Positions 15,607 to 25,405 of a DNA stretch of 64,000 nucleotides are shown one piece after another. Each line of letters begins with the position of its first letter. Position 1 is the stretch's first letter. The position numbers and the translations under genes are program-made. The stretch is from Streptomyces hygroscopicus (lineage in GTDB: Bacteria > Actinomycetota > Actinomycetes > Streptomycetales > Streptomycetaceae): the NCBI GenBank assembly GCA_002021875.1, contig CP018627.1, positions 1,178,001 through 1,242,000 of the forward strand. The letters run 5' to 3'. The notes under the pieces are model-generated. The model saw only the letters and a program-made list of their open reading frames with translations. It did no database searches and was not told where the DNA came from.

Positions 15607-18316
15607 CGCCGAGTTTGGGGAAGCTGCGGTAGAGGTGCGAGCCGACGGTGCGGGGGGAGAGAAAGAGCCGTTCGCCGATCTCACGGTTGCTCAGGCCCTG
15701 CGCGGCCAGGCGGATGATGTGCTGCTGCTGCGGGGACAGGGAGGTGAGGGCGTCGGGGCTGGTGGGGGCGGATTCGATCCCGGCGGCGCGCAGTTCGGCC
15801 TGGGTACGGTCGATCCAGGGGCGGGCGCCGAGGCGGCGGAAGGTCTCGAGCGCGGTGTTCAGCTGGTGGCGGGCCTCGGTGATGCGGTGGCGGCGGCGCA
15901 GCCATTCGGCGTGGTCCAGCAGGAGCTGCGCGCGTTCGAAGGGCCATTGGCCGCCCGTGGGTTCGGCGAGGGCCGCCGCGAAGTGCGCCTCGGCCCGGGA
16001 CGGTTCGAGCAGCGCACGGGCGCGGTGGATCAGGATGCGGATCCGGGGCGAGGGGTCCTCGGCGAGCCGGTCGGCGGTGCGCTCCACGATGGCGGCGGCC
16101 TCGGCACCGTGGCCGGTGCGGACGGCCGCGGCGGCCAGTTCCGCGACCCCGGGGAAGGAGCACGCGTAGTGGACGGGGTCGCCGTCGGCCGTGAACAGCA
16201 GACGGAACTGCTCGTACGCGCCGACGTGGTCGCCGTCGGCCACCGCGGCCATGCCCAGCGCCCACCGGGCCCGGACGGCGACGGCGCGGCTGCGGTGCGG
16301 GTCGACGAGGGCCAGCGCGGCGGAGCCCGCGGTGCGGGCCTCGTCGGTCCGGCCGGTCAGCGCCAGGGCGGCGGCTTCGAGCGACCGTGCGGCGGCGTCG
16401 AGGTGGGGCAGCCCGGCGCCCGCGGAGTTGCTGTTCACGGCGGCGGTACGGGCCTGCGCCCACAGCCCGTGGTCCAGATACGCCCACCCGGCCGAGCAGC
16501 CGAGACCGATGGGCAGGGTGCCGCCGAGCCGCCAGCGGTGGAGGGCGTCGTCGAAGATCCGTACCGCGAGTGCGGTCTCGTCGAGCAGCCAGGCCATGGC
16601 ACCGAGCGAGATGAGCCGGGCGGGGTCGCCGTCCGCCCGCTCGACCAGCGCCGGGATCGCCGCCACCCGCTCGGACCGGTGCGCGGTGGGGTCGGTCACC
16701 GCGAGCGTCCAGGGGTCGTCCTGTGCCCGGGCCCGTACGGCGAGGCGGTATTCCTCGTCGCCCGAGTAGAAGCCCGCCACCGACGCGGAGGCGAGCGCGA
16801 CCCGGCGCAGCCCGGGATCCTCCGCCGCCCGCAGCAGCAGGGACAGCGCGGTGTCGTGCTCGGTGCTCAGCGTGAGCACCTGGCCCACCCGCAGCGATGC
16901 CTCGGCCGACAGCGCCGGGTCGTCGGTGAGCTCCGCGGCCCGCGCGGCGAGCCGGCGCACCCAGTGCGGCTGTCCGGTGGACACCGCCGCACCCGCCGCG
17001 GCCACCATGCGGCGGGCGCGGTCGCGGCGCCCGGGGCTCAGCTCGGCGGCACGTTCCAGCGCGGTGGTGGCGGCGGTGTATCCGCCACGCTCCCGGGCCC
17101 TGGCCGCCGACTCCTCCAAGGCGGCGGCGATCTCCTCGTCCGGCCCCTCCGCGGCGGCGGCGAGATGCCACGCGCGGCGGTCGGGTTCGGCGCTGAGCAG
17201 CGCGGCGAGGTCGCGGTGGGCCTGACGGCGGGCCGCCAGCGGTGCGGAGTGGTAGATCGCGGACCTGATCAGGGGATGCCGGAAGCGGGCCCGCCAGCCG
17301 TCGTGGCCGCCACCGGTGAGCCGCAGCAGTCCGGCGGCCTCGGCCGGGGCCAGCGCCTCGACCCGGCCCGCCACCGCCCGGTCGTCCGCCGCCACCAGGA
17401 GCAGCGCCTGCCGGGTGGTCTCGGGCAGGGCTTCGAGGTCGGCGGCGAAGACCCGCATCAGACGGTCGGTGGGCGGCAGGAGCTCCCCTTCGGCGGAGTC
17501 GGCCGAATCCGCGCCGCAGGCGCCGTTCGCCCGGGCCAGTTCGACCAGCGCCAGCGGATTCCCGGCGGCCTGGTCGAGGATGCGCAGCCGACCGCGGCCG
17601 GTCGGCGGATGCGGCTGCCGGTCCAGCAGGAGGCCCGCGGCGGTCGCGTCCAGCGGGCCCAGCGTGAGCAGGGGAAAGCCGGAGAGCGGCGCCGTGGCCC
17701 CGCCCTGGGCGCCCTCGCCCGCCGTGTCCCTGGCCGCGGCCAGCACGGCGAGGGGTTCGTCGTCGATGCGCCGGGCGGCGAAGGCGAGCAGCTCCAGCGA
17801 GCCGGCGTCGATCCACTGCAGATCGTCGGCGACCACCAGGACGGGCGATCGCCGGGCGAGGTCCGACAGCAGGGTGAGCAGCGCGACGCCGAGCAGGAGC
17901 CGGTCGGGCGGGCCACCGTGTCCGCTGTCGACACCGCCGGGCCCGGCCTCCGCGAGGTCGGTGTCGTGGGGATTGGTGTCCGCAAGGCCGGTGTCGTGGG
18001 GCTCGGCCCCCACAAGGCCGGTGTCGTGGGACTCGGCGTCCGCCAGGCCGATGGCGCCGAGCAGGGCCGACCGCTGCCGCGCCGACAGCCCGGCGGTCTC
18101 CCCCAGCACCGGCCGCAGCAGCTGGTGCAGCCCCGCGAACGTCAGGTTCGCCTCGCTCTCGCTGCCCGTCATCCGCAGCACCCGGCCCGGGTGACGATCC
18201 GCCGCGAGGCCGAGCAGAGTGCTCTTGCCCGCACCCGGTTCACCCGTAAGGATCAGCACACCGCTGGTCAGACCGAGTACGGCCGCGCTCTCACTCTCCC
18301 GCCCGACCATGGTCAT
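15554..18316 (-). CDS. LAL-type LuxR regulator with AAA ATPase domain
   Basis: A 920-residue protein starting MTMVGRESESAAVLGL. Walker A is LTGEPGAGKSTLL (about residues 24-36) and Walker B-like VLVVADDLQWID lies near residue 160. A long TPR-like helical middle follows. The C-terminal LuxR HTH is LSPQQQHIIRLAAQGLSNREIGERLFLSPRTVGSHLYR. LAL proteins activate metabolic or antibiotic genes. Between Walker A and B it carries a degenerate SHDTGLVGAEPHDTGLADTNPHD repeat encoded by the 30-bp units at 17951-18050. No obvious target cluster is adjacent. The divergent metallo-hydrolase gene starts 88 bp away. Confidence 0.93.
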   Translation of the reverse strand: MTMVGRESESAAVLGLTSGVLILTGEPGAGKSTLLGLAADRHPGRVLRMTGSESEANLTFAGLHQLLRPVLGETAGLSARQRSALLGAIGLADAESHDTGLVGAEPHDTGLADTNPHDTDLAEAGPGGVDSGHGGPPDRLLLGVALLTLLSDLARRSPVLVVADDLQWIDAGSLELLAFAARRIDDEPLAVLAAARDTAGEGAQGGATAPLSGFPLLTLGPLDATAAGLLLDRQPHPPTGRGRLRILDQAAGNPLALVELARANGACGADSADSAEGELLPPTDRLMRVFAADLEALPETTRQALLLVAADDRAVAGRVEALAPAEAAGLLRLTGGGHDGWRARFRHPLIRSAIYHSAPLAARRQAHRDLAALLSAEPDRRAWHLAAAAEGPDEEIAAALEESAARARERGGYTAATTALERAAELSPGRRDRARRMVAAAGAAVSTGQPHWVRRLAARAAELTDDPALSAEASLRVGQVLTLSTEHDTALSLLLRAAEDPGLRRVALASASVAGFYSGDEEYRLAVRARAQDDPWTLAVTDPTAHRSERVAAIPALVERADGDPARLISLGAMAWLLDETALAVRIFDDALHRWRLGGTLPIGLGCSAGWAYLDHGLWAQARTAAVNSNSAGAGLPHLDAAARSLEAAALALTGRTDEARTAGSAALALVDPHRSRAVAVRARWALGMAAVADGDHVGAYEQFRLLFTADGDPVHYACSFPGVAELAAAAVRTGHGAEAAAIVERTADRLAEDPSPRIRILIHRARALLEPSRAEAHFAAALAEPTGGQWPFERAQLLLDHAEWLRRRHRITEARHQLNTALETFRRLGARPWIDRTQAELRAAGIESAPTSPDALTSLSPQQQHIIRLAAQGLSNREIGERLFLSPRTVGSHLYRSFPKLGVTARSQLRDLIEASCAS
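17951..18050. repeat. 30-bp tandem repeat inside the LAL gene
   Basis: About 3.3 units of 30 bp, with the core GGCCGGTGTCGTGGG recurring at 17956, 17986 and 18016. The period is a multiple of three, so it adds ten-residue blocks to the LAL protein without breaking the frame. Confidence 0.85.
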
Positions 18317-18403
18317 CCCTCGACTCTAGCCCGTGGTGCGGTAGCCCGTGGTGCAGTCATATGACGGATACCGCCGGCGCCCGCCGAAGCGCAGGCTGGA
18401 GTC

Positions 18404-19300
18404 ATGGACACCATCACGCTTGGAAACGTCGAGATCACCCGCGTGGTGGAGGTGACCCCAAGGGGCCTGCCGCGCGACTTCATCTTTCCCGACGTGGCCA
18501 TGGAGCACTGGCGCGCGCACGAGGGCTGGCTGACCCCCGAATTCCTGGATCCGGCCGCCGATGAGGTACGCACGATGATCCAGACCTGGCTGCTCCGCAG
18601 CGAGGGCCGGACGATCCTGATCGATACCGGCATCGGCAACGACCGGGAGCGGCCGGATGTGCCGCACTTCCACCATCTGCACACGGACTACCTCGGGAAA
18701 CTGGCCGCGGCCGGGGTCCGCCCGGCCGACGTGGACCTGGTGATCTGCACCCATGTGCACGGGGACCACGTCGGATGGAACACCTCGTGGACGGACGGTG
18801 AGTGGCGGCCGACCTTCCCCAACGCGGAGTATGTGCTCCCCCGGACCGACTTCGACTACTGGAACCCGGAGAACGGACACCGGACCCGCTCCGGCCCCCG
18901 GATGGCGAATGTGTTCGAGGACAGCGTCGCCCCCGTTCACCAGGCCGGGCAGACCGTGCTGTGGGAGGGCGACCACTACGACATCGACGCCCAGCTTCGC
19001 CTCGAGCCCGCCCCCGGCCACACCCCCGGCTCCTGCGTGGTGCGGCTGCGGTCCGGTACGGATCGGGCGATCTTCGCGGGCGATCTGCTCCACAGCCCGC
19101 TGCAGATCGTGGAGCCGGACCTCTGCCCCTGCTTCGACGAGGACGAGCCCCGGGCGCGGGTCGCCCGGCGCCGGGTGCTGGGCGAGGCCGCGGACCAGGG
19201 CGCGCTGCTCTTCCCCGCGCACCTCCCCGGCGCGGGCGCGGCCGAAGTGCGGCGGGACGGCGAGCGGTTCGCGGTGAAGGAGTGGGCGGCATGGCGGTGA
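18404..19300 (+). CDS. Metallo-beta-lactamase-fold hydrolase
   Basis: The 298-residue protein starts MDTITLGNVEITRVVEV. The metal motif HxHxDH is present as CTHVHGDHVGW. Further ligands are likely in PAPGHTPGS, IFAGDLLHSP and the terminal LFPAHLPG. The layout, with TWLLRSEGRTILIDTGIG, resembles quorum-quenching lactonase and parathion-hydrolase-like members. Substrate is unknown. The downstream esterase gene starts 10 bp before its stop, so the two are a coupled operon. Confidence 0.88.
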   Translation: MDTITLGNVEITRVVEVTPRGLPRDFIFPDVAMEHWRAHEGWLTPEFLDPAADEVRTMIQTWLLRSEGRTILIDTGIGNDRERPDVPHFHHLHTDYLGKLAAAGVRPADVDLVICTHVHGDHVGWNTSWTDGEWRPTFPNAEYVLPRTDFDYWNPENGHRTRSGPRMANVFEDSVAPVHQAGQTVLWEGDHYDIDAQLRLEPAPGHTPGSCVVRLRSGTDRAIFAGDLLHSPLQIVEPDLCPCFDEDEPRARVARRRVLGEAADQGALLFPAHLPGAGAAEVRRDGERFAVKEWAAWR

Positions 19301-20427
19301 GCGTGTTCCGGAACATCCCGTACGCGGCCGCGCTCACCGGCGCCGCGCGGTTCGCCGCGCCGATCCCCGTGCACGGTGCGCCCGGCGCCGATGGGCCGGG
19401 GCCGACGGCTCCGGTGCCCGAGCGGCGGTTCGCGGCGGACCTCAGCCCGGTGCTGGGTCAGGGCTGGGTGCGTGGCGAGGACTATCTGACGGTCAACGTC
19501 TGGACGCCCCGGACCGATGGCGACGCCCCGGTGATGGTCTTCGTGCACGGCGGCGGCTTCCTCTCCGGCACCGGCCAGGCACCGCTGTACGACGGAACGT
19601 CCTTCGCCCGCGACGGCGTGGTCCTGGTCACCCTCAACTACCGTCTCGGCGCGCCGGGTTGGCTGGACCTGCCGGGCGCCCCGCGCAACCGGGGTCTGCT
19701 GGACGTGCTCGCGGCGCTGCGGTGGGTGCGCGAGCACATCGCGGACTACGGCGGGGACCCGGACCGGGTCACGGTGTTCGGGCAGTCGGCGGGAGGAATG
19801 ATCGTCAGCGCGCTGCTGGTGACGCCCGAGGCCGCCGGGCTGTTCCGGGGTGCGATCAGCCAGAGCGGTGGGCTGCACACCCTGACCGGCGCGGAGGCGG
19901 CGGAGACGACCCGGGCCCTGGCCGACCGGCTGGGCGTACCCGCCACGGCCGAGGCGTTCGCCGCCGTCCCCGACGAGCGCCTGGTGTCCGCGCTCGCCGA
20001 CCTGCCCGGATCGGGTCCGAGGCTCTCGCCGCTCGGTGTGGTGCTCGATGAGCCCGACGAGGTGGCCCCGCCGCATCCGGTGGATCTGCTGGTGGGCACG
20101 AACACCCAGGAGTCGCTGCTCTACCAGCGGCCGGAACACAGCGCGGGCATCGACGCCATGTTCCGCGACGCCCGTGAGCGGCTGGTGTCCCGCTACGACA
20201 AGGTGTTCAGCTACGACTTCGACTGGCGGGGCGGGCCGTTCGGCGCGTGCCACACCGCGGAGCTCCCGTTCGTGTTCGACAACACCGCTCTGCCCGCGCT
20301 CCGTACGGCGAACGGACTGCTCGGACCGGACATCCCGCCGTCGCTGGCCACGGAGATGCACGGCGCGTGGGTCCGGTTCGCCACCACCGGGGATCCTGGC
20401 TGGTCGGGGACGCGCAGGTTCCACTAG
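19291..20427 (+). CDS. Compact type-B carboxylesterase
   Basis: The ATG at 19291 (MAVSVFRNIPYAAAL) overlaps the metallo-hydrolase stop by 10 bp. Carboxylesterase motifs are EDYLTVNVWTP, VFVHGGGFLSGTG (oxyanion hole), VTVFGQSAGGMIVSALL (nucleophile Ser), DLLVGTNTQESLL and GACHTAELPFVF (catalytic His). At 378 residues it is shorter than the usual 480-530, with less sequence between the nucleophile and His regions, but all catalytic elements are visible. Pairing with a metallo-hydrolase suggests consecutive hydrolysis of an ester or lactone. Confidence 0.88.
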   Translation: MAVSVFRNIPYAAALTGAARFAAPIPVHGAPGADGPGPTAPVPERRFAADLSPVLGQGWVRGEDYLTVNVWTPRTDGDAPVMVFVHGGGFLSGTGQAPLYDGTSFARDGVVLVTLNYRLGAPGWLDLPGAPRNRGLLDVLAALRWVREHIADYGGDPDRVTVFGQSAGGMIVSALLVTPEAAGLFRGAISQSGGLHTLTGAEAAETTRALADRLGVPATAEAFAAVPDERLVSALADLPGSGPRLSPLGVVLDEPDEVAPPHPVDLLVGTNTQESLLYQRPEHSAGIDAMFRDARERLVSRYDKVFSYDFDWRGGPFGACHTAELPFVFDNTALPALRTANGLLGPDIPPSLATEMHGAWVRFATTGDPGWSGTRRFH

Positions 20428-20533
20428 GTCCCGCGGGGTGCGGCGGGGTGGCCGTCGGCGGCGGATCGGTGTCCGCTCCGGCGCCCACGGTCACGGCCCG
20501 CCTCGTCGCACCCCGGACCGGTCGGCCGCGGGT

Positions 20534-21424
20534 TCACCAACCGCCGTATTCCTGACCGCTGTGGTGCGGAGCCGGGCGACTCGCCGGGGCCCGCATGGGG
20601 TCTTCCGGCGGCCGGGCCGGCCAGACCGGCCGAGGCGGTGGCGGCGGGGGCAGGCGCGAGCTGTCCGCCTTCTTTTCGTTCCACTCCCCCTCGCCCAGGA
20701 CCAGCAGCGGATCGAACATGATGATGGTCCCCGCGACCACCAGAAAGATCACCGGGCCGATCAGCATGGGGAGGATCAGCGAAGCCGGCGCGTTACCGCC
20801 CACGGAGGCGCCGAGCACATCGTCCAGCCGCACACTGACCGCGGCCATGCCCGTGTAGTGCATGCCGGTCACCGCGACCCCCATCACCATGCTCGATCCC
20901 AGGCTGGCGCGGAAACCGTGGATGGTCACGGCGGCCCAGAGGGCGGCGGTCGCGGCCACGACCGCGATCAGGACGGAGAGCAGGACGGTCGGCACGGAGT
21001 ACTCCAGATGCCCCTGCATGCGCATCGCGGACATCCCGATGTAGTGCATGCCCGCGACGCCGAGTCCGGTGAACACACCGGCCGAGAGCAGCACCCCTCG
21101 GGAAGCGCCCCGGTAGCCGACCATGAAGACACCGATGCCGACGACGACGATCGCCACCAGAAGGCTGAGAAGGGTGATCGGTATGTCGAAGCCGATCGGG
21201 GTTTCCTTCACATGGAACCCCATCATGGCGATGAAGTGCATCGTCCAGATGCCCGAGCCGATCGACGCGGATCCGAGCGCGAGCCAGCCCGGCTTCCAGG
21301 AGCGCTGAGTACGCACCGAACGGGCGGTGCAGCGTAAGCCGAGGGCTCCCCCGAGACAGGCCATGAGGTAGGCCGCCAGCGGGGTGGTGGCCCCGTAGTT
21401 GAACCCGTCGATCGTGCCGTACAT
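20534..21424 (-). CDS. MHYT-domain integral membrane sensor
   Basis: A 296-residue protein starting MYGTIDGFNYGATTPLAAYL. It has seven predicted helices and the three MHYT-type motifs: WTMHFIAM, GMHYIGM and GMHYTGM. MHYT domains are proposed to bind copper and sense a diatomic gas. Unlike many bacterial MHYT proteins there is no GGDEF, EAL or kinase output domain; instead the C-terminus is a cytoplasmic Pro-rich tail (RLPPPPPPRPVWPARPP). A TTA leucine codon at 21337-21335 makes translation dependent on the bldA tRNA. Confidence 0.9.
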   Translation of the reverse strand: MYGTIDGFNYGATTPLAAYLMACLGGALGLRCTARSVRTQRSWKPGWLALGSASIGSGIWTMHFIAMMGFHVKETPIGFDIPITLLSLLVAIVVVGIGVFMVGYRGASRGVLLSAGVFTGLGVAGMHYIGMSAMRMQGHLEYSVPTVLLSVLIAVVAATAALWAAVTIHGFRASLGSSMVMGVAVTGMHYTGMAAVSVRLDDVLGASVGGNAPASLILPMLIGPVIFLVVAGTIIMFDPLLVLGEGEWNEKKADSSRLPPPPPPRPVWPARPPEDPMRAPASRPAPHHSGQEYGGW

Positions 21425-21754
21425 GTATGTTCCGTCCTTCTCGTCGCGGGGATTCTGTGCAGAAACGTTGATTCACCGGCGAGGGTAGGGCGCGCGCAAG
21501 CACGCCACCCACACATTTGGTCACGCATCGATAAAGGTGTCTCACCTGGCGTGACAGGATGTCGCATCATTCACCTCATGTCCGTTTTCGCCTCGGCCAC
21601 GGGGCGGGAGTTCCCGCGCGGCCCCGAACACGCGTATCCGACTGGGCGATTCGCGGACGTCTTCCGGGCGGTTTCCGGAAAGAGCGATCAAAGGGCTCCG
21701 GTGCTCGCGCGGACGGGCTGATGATGAGTGGGGCATGACGAAGGGGGACGTTTC
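21425..21754. other. Divergent spacer between MHYT sensor and CHAT gene
   Basis: The 330-bp spacer holds no gene I can support. A short dyad AGGTG-TCT-CACCT (21535-21547) is the only clear symmetry. The SD of the CHAT gene, AAGGGGGA, lies just before its ATG at 21755. Both flanking genes carry TTA codons. Confidence 0.5.
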
Positions 21755-24700
21755 ATGCACAGCAGGGATCTCGCGGCATTACGTGACCGAGCCGAACGAG
21801 CCGCGGCCGACGCGCCGGCGTGGATCGCCCCGCCCCCGCCCCCACCGGACGGCCCGGCGGCCGAGGGACCGTCCGACGGCATCGGGGCAGAGGGATCGTC
21901 CGGCGGCACTCGGCCGCCCGCCGACGCCGACCCCGCGTCACTCGACCGCTTCATCGCCGAACTGGACGAGCTGGAGGCCGCGTTGGCGACGGCCGTACCG
22001 GACGGGGACGCCCTGCTGTGCACCCTGCGCGCCCGGCTCGGCGGCCTGTACGCCGAGCGCTACCGGCGCAACCCCACGGACGACGACCGGAGTCGGGGCC
22101 TGCGGGTGCTGAGGGCGGCGCGCGCCCCTGGGACGCTCGACCCACCGGACGAGCGGGCCTCCGCCGTCCACCTGGTGCGGTTGCTGCTGACGCCCGGCAT
22201 GACGGCCGGATGGGACGGCACGCTGCCCCGCCTCCTCGAATCCTTCGATGTGGGCCGCCAGGTGATGGTGGGCGACCCCGAACTCACCGCCGATCTGACC
22301 GAGCTGCGCGGGCTGCTGACCGACCTGGTGCCGACCCTGCCCGAGGGAATGGCCGAATCCCTGTCGTGGGCGGCCGAGGCCCTGGAGCGGGTGCCCGCCG
22401 CCGCGCGCTCCGGGGACTTCGAGCAGATGGCCGACCTGGCCGCGCAGCTGGCGGAGCGGATGCCGAACCGCGACTCCCCGCTGCTGCGGGCCCTGAGCGG
22501 GCTGATCACCGAGTTCGCCGCGGCCGGGGCGGGCCGAGGCGATGAGACGGATCTGCTGGAGGAGCTCACCGCGGAGGAGACCGCCCTCACCTACGCACAG
22601 GCCGCCCTCATGCTGGAGCTCGAAGTGCCCGGCACCGTCCGGACCGAGGATCTGGAGGCCCTGGTCAATCAGGTGAGCAAGGGGCCGGCCGGTGAAGAGG
22701 CGGAGACCGCGATGCGCGCCGCGATGAGCCGCATGGCCCACGGTGTGCGCACCGGTGACGCCGACCGGCTGGCCGAGGCGGCCGAGTTGATCGGCACAGC
22801 CGCCGGTACGGGATCCGGACGGGTGGACTGGATGGCCGGGGTCATCTCGCCCGGACTGCTCGCCGCGGCCAACACCCTGGGCGGCAACCTCACGGACCGC
22901 GACCAGGCGCGTGCCCGCCTCGACGCGCTCTTCGGCCCCGCCTCCGCGGTGTTCGACTCCGCCCACGCGACCGGGCCCGGCGCCGAGGGGCTGAGGCTGT
23001 GCACCCGGAGCATGCACCTCCAGCTGCGCCTCAACGAAGCACTGGACGAGCGGGACGCCGAAAGGCTGGAGGAGCTGCTGGACGAGCTGCTCGACCTGTT
23101 GGAGGAGGCAGGCGAGAGCAGCGAATGGCAGTTCCTGGTGCTCTTCCTGCTCGGCCAGGCGCAGTTGAGCCTGGCCACGCTGGACGGCGGGATCCCCGCG
23201 CTGCGGGCCGGCGTGGCCTACTTCGAGGAGGCGGCGAACCACCCGAGGCTCCCGGCCTTCGCACAGCCCCTCATGGACGCGCAATGCGCGCCCCTGCTGG
23301 CCCTCTTCTCCATGATCGAACCGGATCCCGTACGTGTCTCCGAGGCCGTGACCCGGGCCCGCCGGGCCCTGGACGGCCCCGCCTCGACCCCCGACCAGCG
23401 GGTGTGGATCCGGCAAGGCATCGGGATGGCGCTGCTCACCATCCACAGGTCGACCGGTGACCACTCCGACCTGGAAGAGGCGGTCGGGGAGCTGGAACAG
23501 GCCAGGCGGGAACTCACCGAGCGCACCAGCCCGGCCATCCGGCAGAAGCTGCTGTGGGAGCTGGCCGAGGCGTACCGGCTGCGCGACGACCGTGAGCGCG
23601 ATGACACAGGGGCGGCCGTCGCCACCGCCCATGCCTCGCTGTGGGTGCTGGCCGAGGATGTGCTGCTGCAACTGGGCGCCGAGCACGGCCTGGAGGTGGC
23701 CAGGTCGGGGGCCAGCCGTGGGCTGCTCGCCGCCCACTGGGCCGCCGTGGACGGCCGGATCGAGGAGGCCGTGGCGTCGCTGGAGAACGGGCGTGGCCTG
23801 GTGCTGCGGGCCGCGGCCGCGGCCGCCGGGGTCCCCGAGCAGCTGGCCGCCAGGGGCGAGGCGGAGCTGGCCGAGCAGTGGCGGACCGCCGTACGGGACC
23901 TCCCGCCCCAGGCCGCGCCGAGCGGCGGCGGACTCGCACCCGGCATCGGCGGCGGTACCCCGGACGAGGTCCGGAGCGCGCTCGCGCGGGTCAGGGCCGC
24001 CCCCGGTGTCGAGATCCCCAGCAGGCTGCGCCGTCGCGCGCTGGACGTGCTGCGGCGGGACAGCGGCGCGGCGCCGCTGCGCGGGCTGCTCGGCGCCCCC
24101 GGCATCGGGGAGTTGCGGGAGGGGCTGCGTGCCACCGGCACCGACGCCCTGGTGTATCTGGTGCCCGGGCAGGACACCGCCGACGGCGTGGCCGTCCTGG
24201 TGCCGAGCGCCGGTGAGCCGACGGCGCCGGCGCTGCCGGGGCTCGGCGCGCCCGGCCGGGAGCCGCTGGAGCGCTATCTGGACGCGGGCGCCCGGCGGTC
24301 CGCCGTGTCCGGGCACGGCATGGACGCCTACGCCGAGGCCCATCGGCACTGGGAGGCGGCGCTGGAGGGGCTGTGCGACTGGGCGGGCCCGGCCGTCCTC
24401 GCCCCCGTACTGGACGCGCTGGGCGTCCGGGGGAAGGACGGGTCCCCGCAGCACAACACACCGGTCCGGCTGGTCCTCGTGCCGTGCGGCAACCTCGGTG
24501 CCGTTCCCTGGCACGCCGCCCGCCTCCCCGGGCCACGGGCCGGTGCGCGGCGTCCGTACACCTACGCCTGCGAACACGCGGTCATCTCGTACGCCGCGTC
24601 CGGCGGCGAGTTTCTGCGGGCCGCGCGGCGCGGCCGGGTGCCGGCGGGCGAGCGCGCGGTGCTGGTGGCCGACCCGAGCGGGGACCTGACGTGGGCGCAG

Positions 24701-25405
24701 GACGAGGTGTCGGCCCTTCGCACCGCGTACTACACCACGGCCCTGCTCTACGGCTGGCACCAGGACGCGCCCGAGAACGCGCTGGGCACCCCCGAGGATG
24801 TGCTCTCCCACCTCCCCGGAGGCCCGGCCGCGCCCGCCGTCTCGCTGCTGCATCTGGTGGTGCACGGCCTGGCCGGGCTGCGGCCCACCGATTCGGCCCT
24901 CCACCTGGCGGGTCCGGACCCCGAAGACGCCCCGGAGCCCGAAGGCGCCCCGGACCCGGGCAGGCTGACGGTGACGCGCATTCTCGACGTGCCCGCCGGG
25001 GAACGGGCCGCCGCCGGGCCGCTGATCGTACTCAGCGCCTGCGAGACGGACCTCAGCAGCCGCGACCACGACGAGGCGCTGACCCCGACCACCGCACTGC
25101 TGGCGCGTGGCGCCACGGATGTGGTCGGCTCGCGGTGGAAGGTCTCGGACAGCGCGTCCGCCGCGCTGATGGTGGTCTTCCACCACCATCTGACCGTCGC
25201 CGGACTGGCCCCGCCGGACGCCCTGCGCGCCGCCCAGCTGTGGATGCTCGACCACGACCGCCACCCCGTCCCCGGGCTGACCGGCCTTCTGCTGGCCGAG
25301 ACGCAGAGCGATACGGGGGGCCTGGCCCGGATCGTCTCCTGGGCCGGATTCATCCACCAGGGCAATCCCGCTCCCCACGCACCCGCGGAAGGACGACAGC
25401 CATGA
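21755..25405 (+). CDS. CHAT-domain (caspase-like) protease with helical-repeat N-terminus
   Basis: The start is ATG at 21755 (MHSRDLAALRDRAERAAAD) with a good SD; an ATG 27 bp upstream lacks one. The 1216-residue product has a Pro-rich linker, about 850 residues of TPR-like alpha-solenoid, then a C-terminal CHAT domain. The domain shows LVLVPCGNLGAVPWHAA, SLLHLVVHGLAGL with the catalytic His, IVLSACETDLSSRDHDEAL with the catalytic Cys, and ARGATDVVGSRWKVSD. CHAT proteases in bacteria release or activate effectors by cleavage. The ninth codon is TTA (21779-21781), so synthesis should require bldA. The next gene overlaps its stop by 4 bp. Confidence 0.93.
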   Translation: MHSRDLAALRDRAERAAADAPAWIAPPPPPPDGPAAEGPSDGIGAEGSSGGTRPPADADPASLDRFIAELDELEAALATAVPDGDALLCTLRARLGGLYAERYRRNPTDDDRSRGLRVLRAARAPGTLDPPDERASAVHLVRLLLTPGMTAGWDGTLPRLLESFDVGRQVMVGDPELTADLTELRGLLTDLVPTLPEGMAESLSWAAEALERVPAAARSGDFEQMADLAAQLAERMPNRDSPLLRALSGLITEFAAAGAGRGDETDLLEELTAEETALTYAQAALMLELEVPGTVRTEDLEALVNQVSKGPAGEEAETAMRAAMSRMAHGVRTGDADRLAEAAELIGTAAGTGSGRVDWMAGVISPGLLAAANTLGGNLTDRDQARARLDALFGPASAVFDSAHATGPGAEGLRLCTRSMHLQLRLNEALDERDAERLEELLDELLDLLEEAGESSEWQFLVLFLLGQAQLSLATLDGGIPALRAGVAYFEEAANHPRLPAFAQPLMDAQCAPLLALFSMIEPDPVRVSEAVTRARRALDGPASTPDQRVWIRQGIGMALLTIHRSTGDHSDLEEAVGELEQARRELTERTSPAIRQKLLWELAEAYRLRDDRERDDTGAAVATAHASLWVLAEDVLLQLGAEHGLEVARSGASRGLLAAHWAAVDGRIEEAVASLENGRGLVLRAAAAAAGVPEQLAARGEAELAEQWRTAVRDLPPQAAPSGGGLAPGIGGGTPDEVRSALARVRAAPGVEIPSRLRRRALDVLRRDSGAAPLRGLLGAPGIGELREGLRATGTDALVYLVPGQDTADGVAVLVPSAGEPTAPALPGLGAPGREPLERYLDAGARRSAVSGHGMDAYAEAHRHWEAALEGLCDWAGPAVLAPVLDALGVRGKDGSPQHNTPVRLVLVPCGNLGAVPWHAARLPGPRAGARRPYTYACEHAVISYAASGGEFLRAARRGRVPAGERAVLVADPSGDLTWAQDEVSALRTAYYTTALLYGWHQDAPENALGTPEDVLSHLPGGPAAPAVSLLHLVVHGLAGLRPTDSALHLAGPDPEDAPEPEGAPDPGRLTVTRILDVPAGERAAAGPLIVLSACETDLSSRDHDEALTPTTALLARGATDVVGSRWKVSDSASAALMVVFHHHLTVAGLAPPDALRAAQLWMLDHDRHPVPGLTGLLLAETQSDTGGLARIVSWAGFIHQGNPAPHAPAEGRQP

